The notes beneath the pieces are model-generated. The model was not told the origin of the DNA. It saw only the letters and a list, made by a program, of their open reading frames with translations, and ran no database searches. This document shows positions 29,776 through 42,338 of a stretch of DNA of 64,000 bases, one piece after another. Every line of letters starts with the position of its first letter. The first letter of the stretch is position 1. Origin of the DNA: Morella rubra (Eukaryota; Streptophyta; Magnoliopsida; Fagales; Myricaceae); the NCBI GenBank assembly GCA_003952965.2, contig CM025851.1:18854439-18918438 (forward strand), written 5' to 3'. Both the position numbers and the translations under genes were made by a program.

Positions 29776-31212
29776 TCAACTCTCAACTTCAGGTTGAAGA
29801 TTTGTATCCTTGTTGATGAAGATGTCACAAGTCTTAGTCACATTTGAAGTTGTCCGCGAAACTAGATTCGTCATCTGATTCTGAGTCATAGTCAGCTCTA
29901 TCATCTTAGTAATGAAGGACTGTTTCCAATCATACAAGGTTGTTCGGCACATAGTAATCAGATTGTTATAATGATGTCGAGTAGAGCGAGCCTCAAGAGT
30001 AATGATCTCCATGTCAGTGGTGTGAGATGCTAAAATAGACTTGATTTTGATTTCATAAAATCCTGCCCACATGTCACAATGCATCAGCAAAAGCTTATTC
30101 TTTGAGATCTGAAATAGAGGCTTCCAAAAGAGCAAGCCTAGTAGCATGTGAAATGGAAGGAGCTGATCTGCCAACAGTTGAAGTATGTGGAGTATGTGGA
30201 GAGGCTAGTATGGGAATCTCATCTGCTGCTCTGTCCTCAGTCGCTGGTTCCACCTCTTTTGGATCATTTTCTTCAGCTTCTTCTTCCTCAGCTTCTTCCT
30301 CTTGAATCTCTTGTGAAGGAGTTGCCACTGCTTTCTTTACCTATTCATCATTTTCGTTCTGATTGAAGTCCATCAGTCTCAAAATCTTTTAATTATACTC
30401 TTTAGAGACTTTAGGCTTTTCCCTTTCTTCGCCATTAGTATCAACATCATGCAAATCAAAAATCTGAATGAAAAGCATCCCATAAGCCAATCCTTGCCTT
30501 TTCTTCTTATAGACTGCCTTCATATGGTTCAACAGGAGGTGGCCAAGATTCATCTGACCCCTCGTTAGCAGGCAGTACATCACAAATAAATCTAGAAAAG
30601 TAACATACTAGAATTTTCTCGCCCTAGAAAGTATAATGTTACAAACAATGTGATGTAGCAATCTTCTATGCACATTTAGATTACTGGCTATGGGCTTCTC
30701 AACCTTAGTCAAATCAGGATCATCCATAACTACCCTGAGAATCTCTGTGGGCTCTACATCGAACATCCTGGCCCATGTGTATGACTCAAAGAATTTCACC
30801 CCAGAATTGGGTGAAAGGCCACAATATTAAGCCCATTTATAGACAAATCCAATTCCTTCCCTTTTACAAACTCCAAAGCCACTTCAGACATATAAAAATG
30901 AAAGTTGGCATATGATTGTTTCAGTAAATAGGGAAAAGAATCACATTTGAGACTTATGAAATTAGATCAGCTCTGAGCCTCAAATAACTTTTGAAAATCA
31001 AACCTATTCTCCGTACACCATTACAATAGAACCCAACGGCCAGAGATTACCTTACGATTCCTGAAGTCACTGTGAAAACGCTGCTGATGAAGTCTTGATA
31101 GAAAAGGAAGACCCTTTGATGGAGTAGCAAGATTCTCTTCTCTTCTCTGTCGCTGTCTCGGCGTAGATGATTCTCCATGGTTGAAGACCCTTTTCCTTTG
31201 TCCACTAGACAT
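29776..31212 (-). pseudogene. Env-like region of the Sirevirus-type element, degenerate
   Basis: Between pol and the 3' LTR lie several minus-strand open stretches in changing frames (31212-31021, 30799-30608, 30583-30389, 30328-30095, 30174-29776). The start is a basic segment (KRVFNHGESSTPRQRQRREE). It is followed by segments like those of plant transposon proteins that accompany Sireviruses, then an acidic Glu-rich stretch and a tail. Position after RNase H is what defines the optional env-like gene of Sireviruses. Stops and frame changes show it is dead. Confidence 0.55.
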
Positions 31213-31499
31213 CTTGAAGGCACGGTAAGGGTGTTATATGGAGGAGAGTGAAGGGAAATGATATCCTGTGGTGATGGAGAGGGGAAATGATGAAGATTAG
31301 GTCACGGGAGAGGGAGGTCGTAAGGTTCAGCGGTGAAGGAGAGGTGCGGTGAGGGAGAGGTGCGGCGAGAGGTTTTAGGGCTCGAGTGATTTTGAAATAG
31401 ATGGAGAAATGATTTTAAGGGTTATGAGAGTTAAGTATATGAGGTGTCGAATCATTAGACGTAAGAGAAATTAATGAATGCAAATGAATCGACGTCTTA

Positions 31500-31680
31500 A
31501 AACTGCCCATTCAAAACATGTGTTGACACATTGCATATGCACAGGACTATGTGTCAACACATATGAATGCACAGTGTGTTGACACATGGTTGAATAGTGT
31601 CGACACATACAGATTCCAGAAAAAACACTCCAGCAAATCCAGATGTGTCGACACTTGTGAGTTCAAGTGCTGACACATGA
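31500..31680. repeat. Cluster of TGTCGACA-like palindromes between pol and env-like region
   Basis: Seven variants of the core TGTCGACA (TGTTGACA, TGTCAACA, TGCTGACA and the perfect form) occur within 180 bases, outside the LTR. The same motif is clustered in both Sirevirus LTRs of the window. Confidence 0.7.
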
Positions 31681-31804
31681 CATGCAAATGTGTAAAATGA
31701 CATGTTTTCAAATAGAAAATGTATGATGCAATCCAATTAGGCATGAAAACATATAATCACCTCAAAAATCATTCAACCAACATACGAATGATACAATAAG
31801 CAGT

Positions 31805-33849
31805 TCATATTAATATCAACCATTCCGGGGAAAAACACATATCGATCTTTTGACGAATGAAGTAGAAACGATCCTCATTGAGAGGTTTCGTGAATATATC
31901 AGCAAGTTGAAGATCTGTGCTTACAAACTCAAGAATAATGTCACCTTTTTGAGCATGATCACGCAGAAAATGATGTTTGATCTCAATATGTTTAGTCCTA
32001 GAGTGTTGAATGAGATTTTTAGAAAGGTTTATGGCACTCATATTATCACACTTAATCGGGATGAATGAAAAATTAAGATTAAAATCTTTCAGTTGTTGTT
32101 TCATCTACAATATTTGTGTGCAACAGTTATCAACAACAATATACTCGGCCTCTATGGTTGATAAAGCCACAGAATTTTATTTTTTACAAAACCAAGACAC
32201 TAGAGATGGGCCAAGAAACTGACACGCACCACTAGTACTTTTTCTATCAAGTTTGCAACCAGCATAATCAGCATCCGAGTATTCTTGCAAATTAAATTCA
32301 ACACTCTTGGATAAAACAAATCAAGATCTTGTGTGCCAACAAGGTAACAAAATATTCTCTTAATCGCAAAGAGGTGAGACTCCTTAGGGCAAGACTGAAA
32401 TCTCGCACACATGTACACACTAAACATGATATCAGGTCTTCTCGAAGTAAGATAAAGTAAAGAGCCAATCATACCTCGATACCTTGTTTGGTCAACGTTT
32501 TTACCTTTTTCATCTTTCTCCATTTTAGTTGATAGTTTCATTGGTGTAATCATCGGTTTTGAGTTGTCTATCCCAAATCTTTTGATAAGGTCTTTTGTAT
32601 ACTTAGCTTGGTTAATGAAGATACCATCATGATTTTGCTTAATCTGAAGTCCAAGAAAGTAATTCAACTCTCCCATAAGGTTCATCTAGAATTCACCTTT
32701 CATTACATTGGAAAATTCCTCACACAGAGACTCGTTAGTAGAACCAAATATGATATCATCAACATAAATTTGAACGATGAGTAAATCATTATCATTTTCC
32801 TTAGTAAAGACAGTGGTATTGATAATACTCATGAAAATCCATTTTCAATAAAGAAAGAACTCAATCGTTCATACCATGCCCGAGGTACTTGCTTTAAGTC
32901 ATATAAAACTTTTGTGAGCTTGAACACATGCTGTGGCTGCTTTTCATCATCAAGTCCTGGATGTTGTTCTACATATACTTCCTCATAAAGATAACCATTA
33001 AGAAAAGCACATTTCACATCATTTGAAATAATTTGAAATCTTTAAAACAAGTAAATACAAGTAACATGCGCATAGATTCTAAACAAGCAACAAGTGCAAA
33101 GGTTTAATCAAAATCAATTCCCTCTTCTTGATTATAAACTTGGGCTACCAACCTTGTTTTGTTCCTTACCACAACCCCATATTCATCCATTTTGTTTCGA
33201 AAAACCCATTTAGTACTAATAACTAGATGATCTTTGGGTTTAGGAACTAGATGTCATACCTGATTTTTCTCAAACTGTTTTAATTCATCCTCTTGGGCGT
33301 GGATCTAACTTTCATCATCTTTTACCTCAGAAATATTCTTTGGCTCAATTTGAGAAAGTAAGGCAAAATTATTAGCTTGATTATAAGAGGAGCGAGTTCT
33401 TACACCTTTCTCAACATTACCAATGACTTGATCAATAAGATGATTTCTGACAAACTTCCAAGCCTTTGGTAGATTGTTGTTACTTTGAGACGTTTCTTCT
33501 TCTTTCAAGATTTTGTTCATCTATGTCTTGTGGCTGAGAAACTTCTTTTCACTTCACTTGTAGTAGGTTTCTCACCACCTTTATCAAGATCAACAACATC
33601 CTCATCATCTCTTTTCAGAGAAACATTAGATTCATTAAATATCACATGTATAGATTCCTCAACAACTAATGTTCTTTTATTAAATATGCAATAAGCCTTA
33701 CTATAAATAGAATAACGAAGAAATATACCTTCATCGGCTTTCGCATTAAACTTACCTAAGTTGTCTTTGTTGTTGTTGAGAATGAAACATTTGTAACCAA
33801 ACACATAAAAATAACAAATGTTTGGGTTTTCTGTTTTTCCATAACTCAT
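31805..33849 (-). pseudogene. Ty1/copia pol relic (integrase tail, reverse transcriptase, RNase H)
   Basis: Minus-strand domains occur in copia order. Integrase tail and linker are at 33849-33305 (FYVFGYKCFILNN, YSKAYCIFNKRT). Reverse transcriptase is at about 33250-32200, with the KCAFLNGYLYEEVYVEQHPG block, the YVDD active-site motif at 32755-32766, and GELNYFLGLQI and SLLYLTSRRPDIMF blocks. RNase H is at 32104-31805 (CDNMSAINLSKN, RTKHIEIKHHFLRD, ADIFTKPL). Stops and frame shifts separate the blocks. Gag, protease, most of integrase and the 5' LTR are missing, so the element is truncated at about 33850 and cannot act alone. Confidence 0.9.
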
Positions 33850-34062
33850 ATGAAGTTTTCTTAAGAATTGACCTTATCATACATCGGTTCATGACATAAC
33901 AGCTAGTGTTAATAGCTGTAGTTTAAACCTATGCTCATACTTCAATCAAAATTCTTTCCAAGAGTCTATAGAACCACATTCGTAAGCTTTGAACAAACAT
34001 CATTAATACAATATATTAGAGAGTAACTCCAATAATCTAGATAAACATCAAGATTCAACCCT

Positions 34063-34080
34063 AACCATGCTCTATTACCA
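34063..34080 (-). other. Primer-binding site (initiator tRNA-Met type) of the outer element
   Basis: On the minus strand, two bases after the LTR end GTAACA at 34083, the sequence reads TGGTAATAGAGCATGGTT. This is close to the tRNA-iMet primer site TGGTATCAGAGC used by many plant LTR elements, and it fixes the orientation of the outer element. Confidence 0.7.
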
Positions 34081-34082
34081 TT

Positions 34083-34640
34083 TGTTACGCCTCATGCTCA
34101 TATTAACTTCTAAACTCTTTTTATAGTAATAAAATGCATAATTATAGCAAGATTACGACACGAGAAAACGAATTAACCATAGAAAGAAGTAGAAGGGTTT
34201 CAAAAGTTGAAGATATGATTTGTTTTGAATAAAGAAATTAATCATCTAAAAATCTATTTATGGCTAGAGGATTATCAAATCCATAATACTATTTTAGAAA
34301 TAGTCGGTTGGAAATTAAACCTTAAAGGTCAAAGACGTAAAAATAATATTTTCAAGTATTAAAGTGTTAATAAAAAAAGAAAAGCAATTTTCATATCAAG
34401 GAAATAAGTTTGAATGCTTTACAAAGGATGTCTAAAAAAGTTGCTAGAAGATTTACAACAGCATGAGCTAAAGCAAAGACTCTTATAATCCCTTTAATTT
34501 GTTTAATAATCAAAAATAAAGTAAGTAATTAAAGAAAATGAACTAAATTTTTTATTGAGAGAAGGTCAAAGGTTAAAATTATGGACTATTAACATAATAA
34601 TGAGCCTACATGGCTCGCTCCAAAAGCTACAAAATATTTT
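34083..34640 (-). mobile_element. 5' LTR (truncated) of the outer element
   Basis: Aligns with 26037-27037 over its whole length (for example AGTAATAAAATGCATAATTATAG in both, here given as position 34123-34145). It ends at the PBS. The start of the LTR (about 260 bases corresponding to 27038-27295) is absent, so this copy is truncated at about 34640. Substitutions and small indels between the copies indicate an old insertion. Confidence 0.75.
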
Positions 34641-35008
34641 TGACTATATAAACTCTTCAAGAATATGATTGTTGACAACATTTTATTGTCATAAAATATT
34701 GTTGTCCCTTTTTTAACCAGATAAATTCTCATCATCATTCATTAAGAGTTGTGATCTATAAATTTGGTGATGGTATGGCAATGAGACGATTTATAAGTAA
34801 ATGACTTAATTATACAAACAGTCCTTAGAGTATAACGTACGATCCCAGTGGTAAATGTTTGTATAAATTCATACATGTGGTCAGCATATAGCAACAAAAT
34901 GTCCCTCCGTTTCATTTCTCATCTCCCTTAATGCCTGTTTTTGAGCTGGAGAATGTTGCACCAATTGGCAAATGACACATGTCCTTCTTGACACCATGGT
35001 AGAATGTA
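34641..35008. other. Spacer between LTR remnants
   Basis: No features recognised. Confidence 0.4.
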
Positions 35009-36300
35009 GTACCCCTCCAGATTAAATATTATTTTATAATATTTTTACGATTAATTTTGAATTTCTAAATAAATTGGAGTATTTTATTCGGATAATTATG
35101 TAATTAATTTCTCTGTTACTTTTTTTCCTAGTAATTGATACTTATGATATTTTATGATTTCTTATGCTAATAATTAAATTTTGTTTTGTAATAAGCATTA
35201 AATTGACATTAGTGCTTATGTTATATTTCTTAATAAAGGCTCTATAAATTTCAGAACTTATGTGCTTTAGCCATCAAAATTTTTTAATCTCTCTTGTAAC
35301 ATGTTAGCCTAGCTTTGATTTGATTCAATTAATGAAATTAGAGCTTGATTAATATATGCAGTTAGCTATTAGCCTTTGGTTAGTGAACATTAGGCTTTAT
35401 TATGGGCTAATGCATGTGCTTGAAGGGAGGCCATATAGTGATTTTAATGGGCTGGGTGTGTAGGCCCTTGAGTGGAGACAAAGTGGACTCATGGAGGCTT
35501 GTACTTAGGCTAAAAAACAAGCTCATTAGTGGAGGAAAAATGGACCAATCGGCAAGCATAAAAGATGGTGAAGATTTTGTAAGATTTGGAAGCTCATAAT
35601 CATTGACTATGAAAGAAATAATTTGTCACTTGGCAATTTCTTCCCCTTGGCGCCCAAATCAACCATAGAGGGGACTTGCTTCTTGTAGATAACTCTAGGT
35701 TAGATGATTGCCCTAAAAAACTATGTTAGATGTTAGATTAGGTTTAACTCTACAAGGTTAACTTGGGTTAGTAAGGCTTATAAAAGGAAGAGAGAGCCAA
35801 GGGAGCTCATTTTCCCCTTAATGTCACTGAACAAGGGAGAGAGAGAGAGAGAGAGAGAGAGTGGCGTGAAACATGTCAAACCACTTACATAAGCTACTTA
35901 AAATTTCACAGTCTTCCTTGGAATACGGTTATGACCTCATTTCTTCTAATTCATATCATGGAATTATATCTAAAATGATAGCTTTCAAATCGTCATATTT
36001 TTTGCCTCATCTACTCGAGCTCACTCTTATAAGTCTCCACTTGTTAAGTGTTAAGTGATATGAGTCACTTGCATGGAGCTCGATGAATTGGATGGTATAG
36101 GAATGACTTTGCTCCCCAATCTCCTTAAATAATTGAATTTGTTATGTCTCAAAACTTCATGAAATACTTCTCTGGCTACTTCTGGGCTATCTCTAGTGGG
36201 GCATCTTTGGCCAAATAACCCCCACATCTTATTCTGCACAACAAAGTATTTTATTGGAAGTTAAAACTAAATTGAGCATATAATTACATAAACATTACTC
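35009..36300 (+). mobile_element. LTR fragment of a related element, plus orientation
   Basis: Starts TGTAGTACCCCTCCAGATTA, similar to the first bases of the outer element's LTR (TGTAATACCCCGTCTCTATTA), but runs the opposite way. Inside are CTTATAAAAGGAAGAGA (a TATA-like promoter near 35780) and a long GA repeat (about 35832-35860), as expected for U3/R of an LTR. The 3' end was not found; the right limit is approximate. Confidence 0.45.
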
Positions 36301-36722
36301 ACAAATTTTTTTTTTGGCCACACCTGTTTGGCACTGAGAACAGTTGAGGCTCTTTTTTGTGCACAAAATTGGTTGAAGTCTAATCCAATTCAAATTGATC
36401 TTCGTAAGGCAACATATAATGTTGAGAGCTTTGAATTTAAGCCAGATAACTTTGTGATTTTATTGCATTTGGATAATATTGATGTTCAATTTATTTGTAA
36501 TTTTTTGATGTATTTCTATTTTCATTGTTTATTTGCATTTTCAAGTGTTAGATGAAAACTCAACTCCTACTAACATGGATGAAGAAGATGAATGATAATG
36601 ATTGAGCCTGAAGGAAAAACAATGTGGAATTGTATTGTCTATGTTTTCTTATGTTTTATTGTGTATTTATATTGTCTATATTTTCTTAAGTTTTATTGTG
36701 GAATTATATTTGTAATTTAGTA

Positions 36723-37844
36723 TGTTAGTCCAAGGTTGTTTCTTGAACAATCCGTTTTTGATTTTGATGATAATAAAAAAATATACTTGCTTTAAAGGAT
36801 TTTAGAACTTGTTATGTCAATCCACAAATTCTAATTTGGTTTTCAAAAGGATTGAGACTATCCCTCTATAATAGTTCTAAATGTGTATTAACACCAATGC
36901 ATAAGCTAAAAAGGTCACATTGTTCATTGTAGGTGTTTATAAATGAATTGGAGTGGAAATAACACTTCCAAGTTGCTGAAAAACCTTTTTAGCATTGATG
37001 GTGTCGACACATTGCACTAGCACCCTGAGAGAAAAAATCCAGAATAATTTTATGGTGTCGACACATGCTGACTATGTGTCAACACATACTGCGATTACGC
37101 AGTTGTCCCTGGAACGTCGCCAACACATCTTTTTGTTCTAAAATAACTTGGGTACCCCTCCAACCGTACAATAAAGCTACTTGAAGGTCTTTCAAGTCTA
37201 GAGAACTATAAATAAAACAAGATCGAGAGATAAAGACAAGAACTTGCACATCATTTATGACTTAGCTTCTATAAAGAGAGAGAAAAAGCTTTGAAGAAGA
37301 GAGAAGAACTCAGATCCCAAGAGAGCTAATGCTACATCTGCCAAGACTAAAGCTTTCTTACTCGAATCTTGTTTTTTTACTCATCATTGTGCCTTACACT
37401 TGCTATTTGGCTTAAATAGCCTTTTTTTCATTATATCCTTGTACCCATCTTTTACAAAACATTGGAGTGTTGTGTGACACTTGGTCCTACTTGTAAGGGT
37501 AGAAGAAATCCCTTGGGTTGTTGAGATTTATGAAAAGAGTTGAAGCGTGAACTCGTAAAACACTTTGTAATGGTTACCTAGCACTCGAAAGCTAAGGTGT
37601 GATTGCTATTGGAGAATAGTGGAGAAAGCCCAATGAAGTCAATAGCCTTGGGAGTGGACGTAGGCAAGTTTTGGCCAAACCACCTAAAAATACCGGTGTC
37701 ATCTTTCTATTTCTTGCTCTACTTTATTTGTATTTGTGGTGTGCCTTCTATCTTGGATATTTGTCTTGGCTAATCTTTGAAAAAGCATTAATTTATATTA
37801 AAACCTAATTCACCCCTCTTTTTGGGTTGTCATCTAGACTCACA
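36723..37844 (+). mobile_element. Sirevirus-type LTR, plus orientation
   Basis: 1122 bp from TGTTAGTCC to CTAGACTCACA, with the same ends as the minus-strand LTR at 27824-29127. U3 holds TGTCGACA palindromes (37002-37100) upstream of a TATAAATA box at 37207-37214. The 3' part has the pyrimidine tract CACCCCTCTTTTTGGG. After it comes TGGCATGAATGGTT, perhaps a decayed primer-binding site, but no pol follows. No matching 5-bp duplication is visible (TAGTA versus TGGCA), so it is a truncated 5' end rather than a clean solo LTR. Confidence 0.7.
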
Positions 37845-38196
37845 TGGCATGAATGGTTAAATTATGAGTGTTAGTGGAGATGCATCACGCATTAGCTTTT
37901 TGTTGAAAATAGAAGTATTGTTGTGGATGTTCAAACTTCAAAAGACCAAGCGTAGGGAAGCTCCTCATAATTTTCTTTAATCTTTGGTCCTTGTTATAGT
38001 TCTTATGGATGTTGTAGCATCATTGCCTTTCATTAATATTGTGAGTATGTTTTGTAACTACAATTGAGTGTGTGAGATTGAGTTTATATAGAAGGCCACA
38101 AATTACATAGGCCTCAAAGATACATCAAACATACAAGCTAAGAGTGATTTGATCCTTAATTGTTTTTCGCTACCCACATTTCTCTGGGTATTATTT

Positions 38197-38393
38197 GGTG
38201 GTGTTTGATTGTTAAAATGTTGAGGTATTTAAAATGTTGGAGTTGGTGAAAAAGTGAAGAGAGAGATTATTGGAATGAATTTTTTGTATTTATTTGGAGT
38301 AAAAAGTGATGATTTGATGGGGAAGGAGAGAATTTTGGGAAGTTATTTTATTAGGGTGGAAATTTTGGGAGTCCAAAATTTTGGCTCCCAAAC
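38197..38393. mobile_element. Tourist-like MITE
   Basis: Ends GGTGTTTGATTG and CCCAAACGCC are inverted. The interior (GTTGGTGAAAAAGTGAAGAGAGAGATTATT) is of the same type as in the MITE at 608-835. Confidence 0.55.
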
Positions 38394-38402
38394 GCCTTCT
38401 TA

Positions 38403-39179
38403 ATTTTGTAAGCTAAAAGAAGATAGAAGCACAATATGGACATCAAGAGATCCAATAGAGTGATAGACATGTTATATAGCTACTCTAATCGGTATGATTG
38501 TAAATTAATTTACAGTAATATTTCTTCCTTCATGTAAATATTTCTTATTTAGCTTTGCTTATTGCCATTTAAAGAAATGATCGTTTTGAACTTATACCTA
38601 TACTACTGTAGTCCACAACAATTTTATTTTTGACCTTTCCTACTTTGTTTATTCTTTGATTCACAAATATTGGCACATTTTTTCACCCTAAAAGAAGTAT
38701 TTACTATTTAGTATACATTTTAGAAAAAAAAAAAAAAAAGGCTATTGTACACATTTTGTTAAGACATTCGGATGAGACTTGAGAGGCTTTAAGCCCAACT
38801 CGCATAGCCTAAAGCCCCAAAGCAAAAAAAGATAGGAAAAATATTTAAGCTCACTCTATAGATTAGCCTATTTCACGCAATCCAATCTTAAAACCCAACC
38901 GACCCATATCGCCTAGCCCAACATGAGCTCACCAAAATCAATCCGACCGTGCCTTTTCTGACTTGAGCCCGCCTGAAACAGATCTGATGGCACCCCGCCC
39001 GACGAAGGCCAGGCTTAAGTCTTCATGACAGTCCATTTGGTTGGTCAGGCAGGCAGAGACCCCCACCTATGGTGGTCATGTGAACCCCCTTAAACTCGTC
39101 CATGTATGACCCTACCAGTTTCCCATCCACCACATTTTTTTTTTGTGCATTCGCTTAGAGAGCGATTAGATGCTAATGC
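38403..39179. other. Spacer
   Basis: Contains a low-complexity tract rich in AGCCC/GACC words (38780-39010) of repetitive appearance. No gene recognised. Confidence 0.35.
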
Positions 39180-39860
39180 TTTTTAAGCTGCATTTATGGA
39201 AACCAGTGCTTAGTGGTGAACATAGGATCAAGCAAGAAAGTTTGTATGAACATGGGAGAGCTTTGTGAAATACTTTCTATTTGTATTGAGAAAATGATAT
39301 TGTTCTTACATGAAAATAAAAGAGGTGTGCTTTTAAACCAACTATAAAGCATAACAAATGCGTTGAATAAAATAACTGACTTTGTTAAGGCAACTAACAA
39401 TGTTAACAGAAACTAACAGCTTAACTAGAAGTTGGTTACCTCCAATACTCCCCCTCAAACTAGCTCATGTACACTATGACTGCCTAGCTTGGATAGAAGA
39501 TATTGAAATTGGGATTTACCATGACCCTTAGTGAATATATCAACAAGTTGATGAGCTAAAACAATATAGAAAATGTGAAGAACTCCTTAGGCAATTTGCT
39601 TACGAATGTAATGATAGTTTATTTCCACTTGTTTGGTTCGGGCATGATGATTCGGATTTGCTGCTAGAGAAAGCACAGACTTGCTGTCATAATACACAAA
39701 AGGTGGTGTGGAATGAGGAATTCAAAAATCATACAGAAGTTGCAAGAACCAAACAATTTCACAACTAGTGGATGCAAAGGCACGATAATCTGCCTCTGCA
39801 AAACTTCTAGAAACAATGTTTTGTTTCTAGGAACCTAAGGAAATCAAAGAATAACCTAAG
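39180..39860 (-). pseudogene. Second Ty1/copia relic: RNase H end, PPT and LTR start
   Basis: Minus strand 39850-39460 encodes, with stops, the copia RNase H end (VYYDSKSVLSLAANPNHHAR, TKQVEINYHYIRKQI, LVDIFTKGHGKSQF). The purine tract TTTGAGGGGGAGTAT (39445-39459) and TGGAGGTAACC (from 39444), the LTR start, follow. The LTR continues to about 39180. Its motifs differ from the Sirevirus element, so this is a separate lineage. Confidence 0.75.
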
Positions 39861-40235
39861 AAAAGAGAGAAACCTGTAATGAAGAGCCAATTTTTTTTTT
39901 TTTTTAATAGGTGCCTTATCCTGAACATCTTATTGGAGAGGCGATATTGGCTGGAGAACGTACCATATCTTTTCTTCCTCGGGATACCTGAATCCTTCTA
40001 AATTGAGCATTAATTACCTTGCAGCTGGCAAAGCACGGGGAGAAATCCTCTGCACAGGGCATTAATTACTTTGCAGCTGACAGGAAGTGGAGAAGACATA
40101 TAGAGGCTTTCGGTCGCTGATAAGGCATGGGGGAAAATGTTTCTTTGTAGACGGAGCCTTCTTTGTGAATGATGTCACACGGTAGGAAAGGTTTCTCTAC
40201 GAGTGGAGATTCTCCTGGTCCTTTTTATAAGCCCA
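39861..40235. other. Probable retroelement-derived spacer
   Basis: Contains a near-repeat pair (GCATTAATTACCTTGCAGCTG at 40008-40028 and GCATTAATTACTTTGCAGCTG at 40059-40079, shown by positions). It ends with CTTTTTATAAGCC just before a CACTA terminus. No coding sequence. Confidence 0.35.
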
Positions 40236-41400
40236 CACTACAACAAATATGGCTTTCGGCAACGACTTTTTTTTAGCCATGTCAGGGAGCACATCCCCAT
40301 TAAATAGAGTTAGAGACAGTAATCAAAGCTGTCTGCCACTATAATCTTTGTCAACGAGTTTGTAAGTTGAGACCACACGATTGCTAAGTCCTTTTGCGCG
40401 ATTAGTTTGCCGCTAACACTAAAAGGGCTTATGTCACATCCAGCCACTTTTAACTCCTTTTCAATTTCTGCTCTTTGAACTTCTCCTAAAACTAAAACTA
40501 CACCAGGGTGCACCCCCCCCCCCCCCGCGTTTCCGGTGATGGTATTAGTTAGGCAGAGACTCCCTACTCGTACTCTTTCGCTTACCTTTTGAAATTGTTC
40601 CAAACAAAGGTAACGGCAAAAGGAATTTAGCAGTCGATTTTCATTCTATGGAGAACTCTACCATCTTCACTATGTGAGGCAAGTCTACGGAGCATTCTTT
40701 CAACTGATTTTTTCCTGTTGTAGAAAAGGAAAAGGAGAACTCTGTTCTTCAGCATTTTAAGGAGAAGAACAGAGTTTTCAGAGTTTTAAGGAGACGAATA
40801 GAGTTTTCGTTCTTTTGTCTAAGGATGATTTTTCTATTATTGGTTGAGTCTTCCCCTTCTTAGATTTTCCCAATTGCACATCCCTGACATGACGATATTG
40901 TTGAAGCACATCAGTGTCAGATAACATCTTAGGCACAAGTCTGACAATGTTGCTGAAGCACATTTGTGCCAGATAACATTTTAGGTGCAAGTTTATGTTT
41001 TGTATTTCTCTTCTTTCCCAGGCATAGTTTATTGACAATAATTGACCACGAGACGTATAACATTTTTTTCGACTATATTTCAAACATAAGGACGCAACAT
41101 CTCATTACAACAACGACAAACTAATTTTCCTTTATTGCTCTAGCCAAATGGATTTGTATTTGTTGTAAAATTATTTATAGTCTACAACAACGCTGCATGT
41201 AACAAAAAATTTGACTTGTGGATACGTCAGACGTATCAATGCATTCTTCCCACAACTCTTTTAACTTGTCCACCAATTGCTGAAGATACACAACAATGTC
41301 ATTCTGAGGAGCTTTTTGTCCAGGGTTGAGCAATGCCATCGTAAAGTATGACTCTTTCATACACTTCGAAGGGAATGGATTGAACCTGATGATGCTAAAA
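40236..41400 (-). mobile_element. CACTA terminus and TNP2-type transposase scrap
   Basis: The plus strand at 40236 begins CACTACAACAAATATGGC, the classic terminus of CACTA (En/Spm) transposons. Minus strand 41400-41175 encodes KCMKESYFTMALLNPGQKAP followed by NDIVVYLQQLVDKLKELWEE, which matches the conserved block of the TNP2-like transposase (LIPGPKxPGNDIDVYL type). Further minus-strand open stretches (41083-40778, 40603-40310) lie between it and the terminus and may be eroded parts of the same element. Too short and altered to be active. Confidence 0.7.
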
Positions 41401-42338
41401 TTACCAAGGGCCGGAGTCGATTAGACCTGAAAGGGAACAAGAAGAGGGGCGACGTCGGATGTGGAGACTTTGATGCCTAAGTTAGATCTCAATAAGAGTT
41501 TAGTTTGGAGAAGTAATTAACCTTAGAAAATATAATGGGGGTATCTATCTTATATAGGGTGTAGGTGACACAGTCCTAAAAGGAGTTTAATATCGTGAGC
41601 TATAGGACTCCTTAAAGGGTTAGGCGGGAAGATATGGGGGAATTAATTCACATTCGTGCGTGCTGGGGCCTTGAACACACCTGCGGTCTTGGGCGGGACT
41701 ATGGACGGGTTAGTGTATTGCAATAGACTGGGCCGGTCATATTATAGCCCATCAGTAGTTCCTTCCCTTAAACAGGCTTGGACTGATGGGGGTTTATTGG
41801 ATCAGTCATTGTTAGGTCCTAATGGACAGTATCATGGCCCATTAACAGTCTCAAGAATGCAAAAATCTAAATGGGGCTTCAAATAACAGGGTGTGGAACC
41901 TGCCTGCTGCTGTTTGTGCTCATTAGAGAAATGAAGTTTATGGACCCGTTGGAGTATCATCAGCTGTGGCCTCGACGGGCTAGATAATACATGCGTGGAG
42001 GTTGATTGAAGGAAGGTCAAGATATAAACACTTTGGGCTCTTATCTGGATTCGGCCTGGTTTTAATACGCTTGAAGCTCGAGGGGGTGAGCATGAATGGA
42101 CTGAGAGCTGCAGACGCTGCATGTCTAGTACCTAATCTGATGATGTTTGAAATGAAATAGGGTGTGCAGGCGATGAGACATTTTTTGATTAAGTGCCCTG
42201 CAAGCTATCAGACGACTAGCCTTGTATCCCTTCGCTCTATACCCTCAACAGTCATTTGTGCCGTCGTGCTTAGTTCGCCAAAACCGTCAATATCCGATAG
42301 CCTTTGAGAGAGAAAATTTCTTTCTTTTTCCTTAAAAG

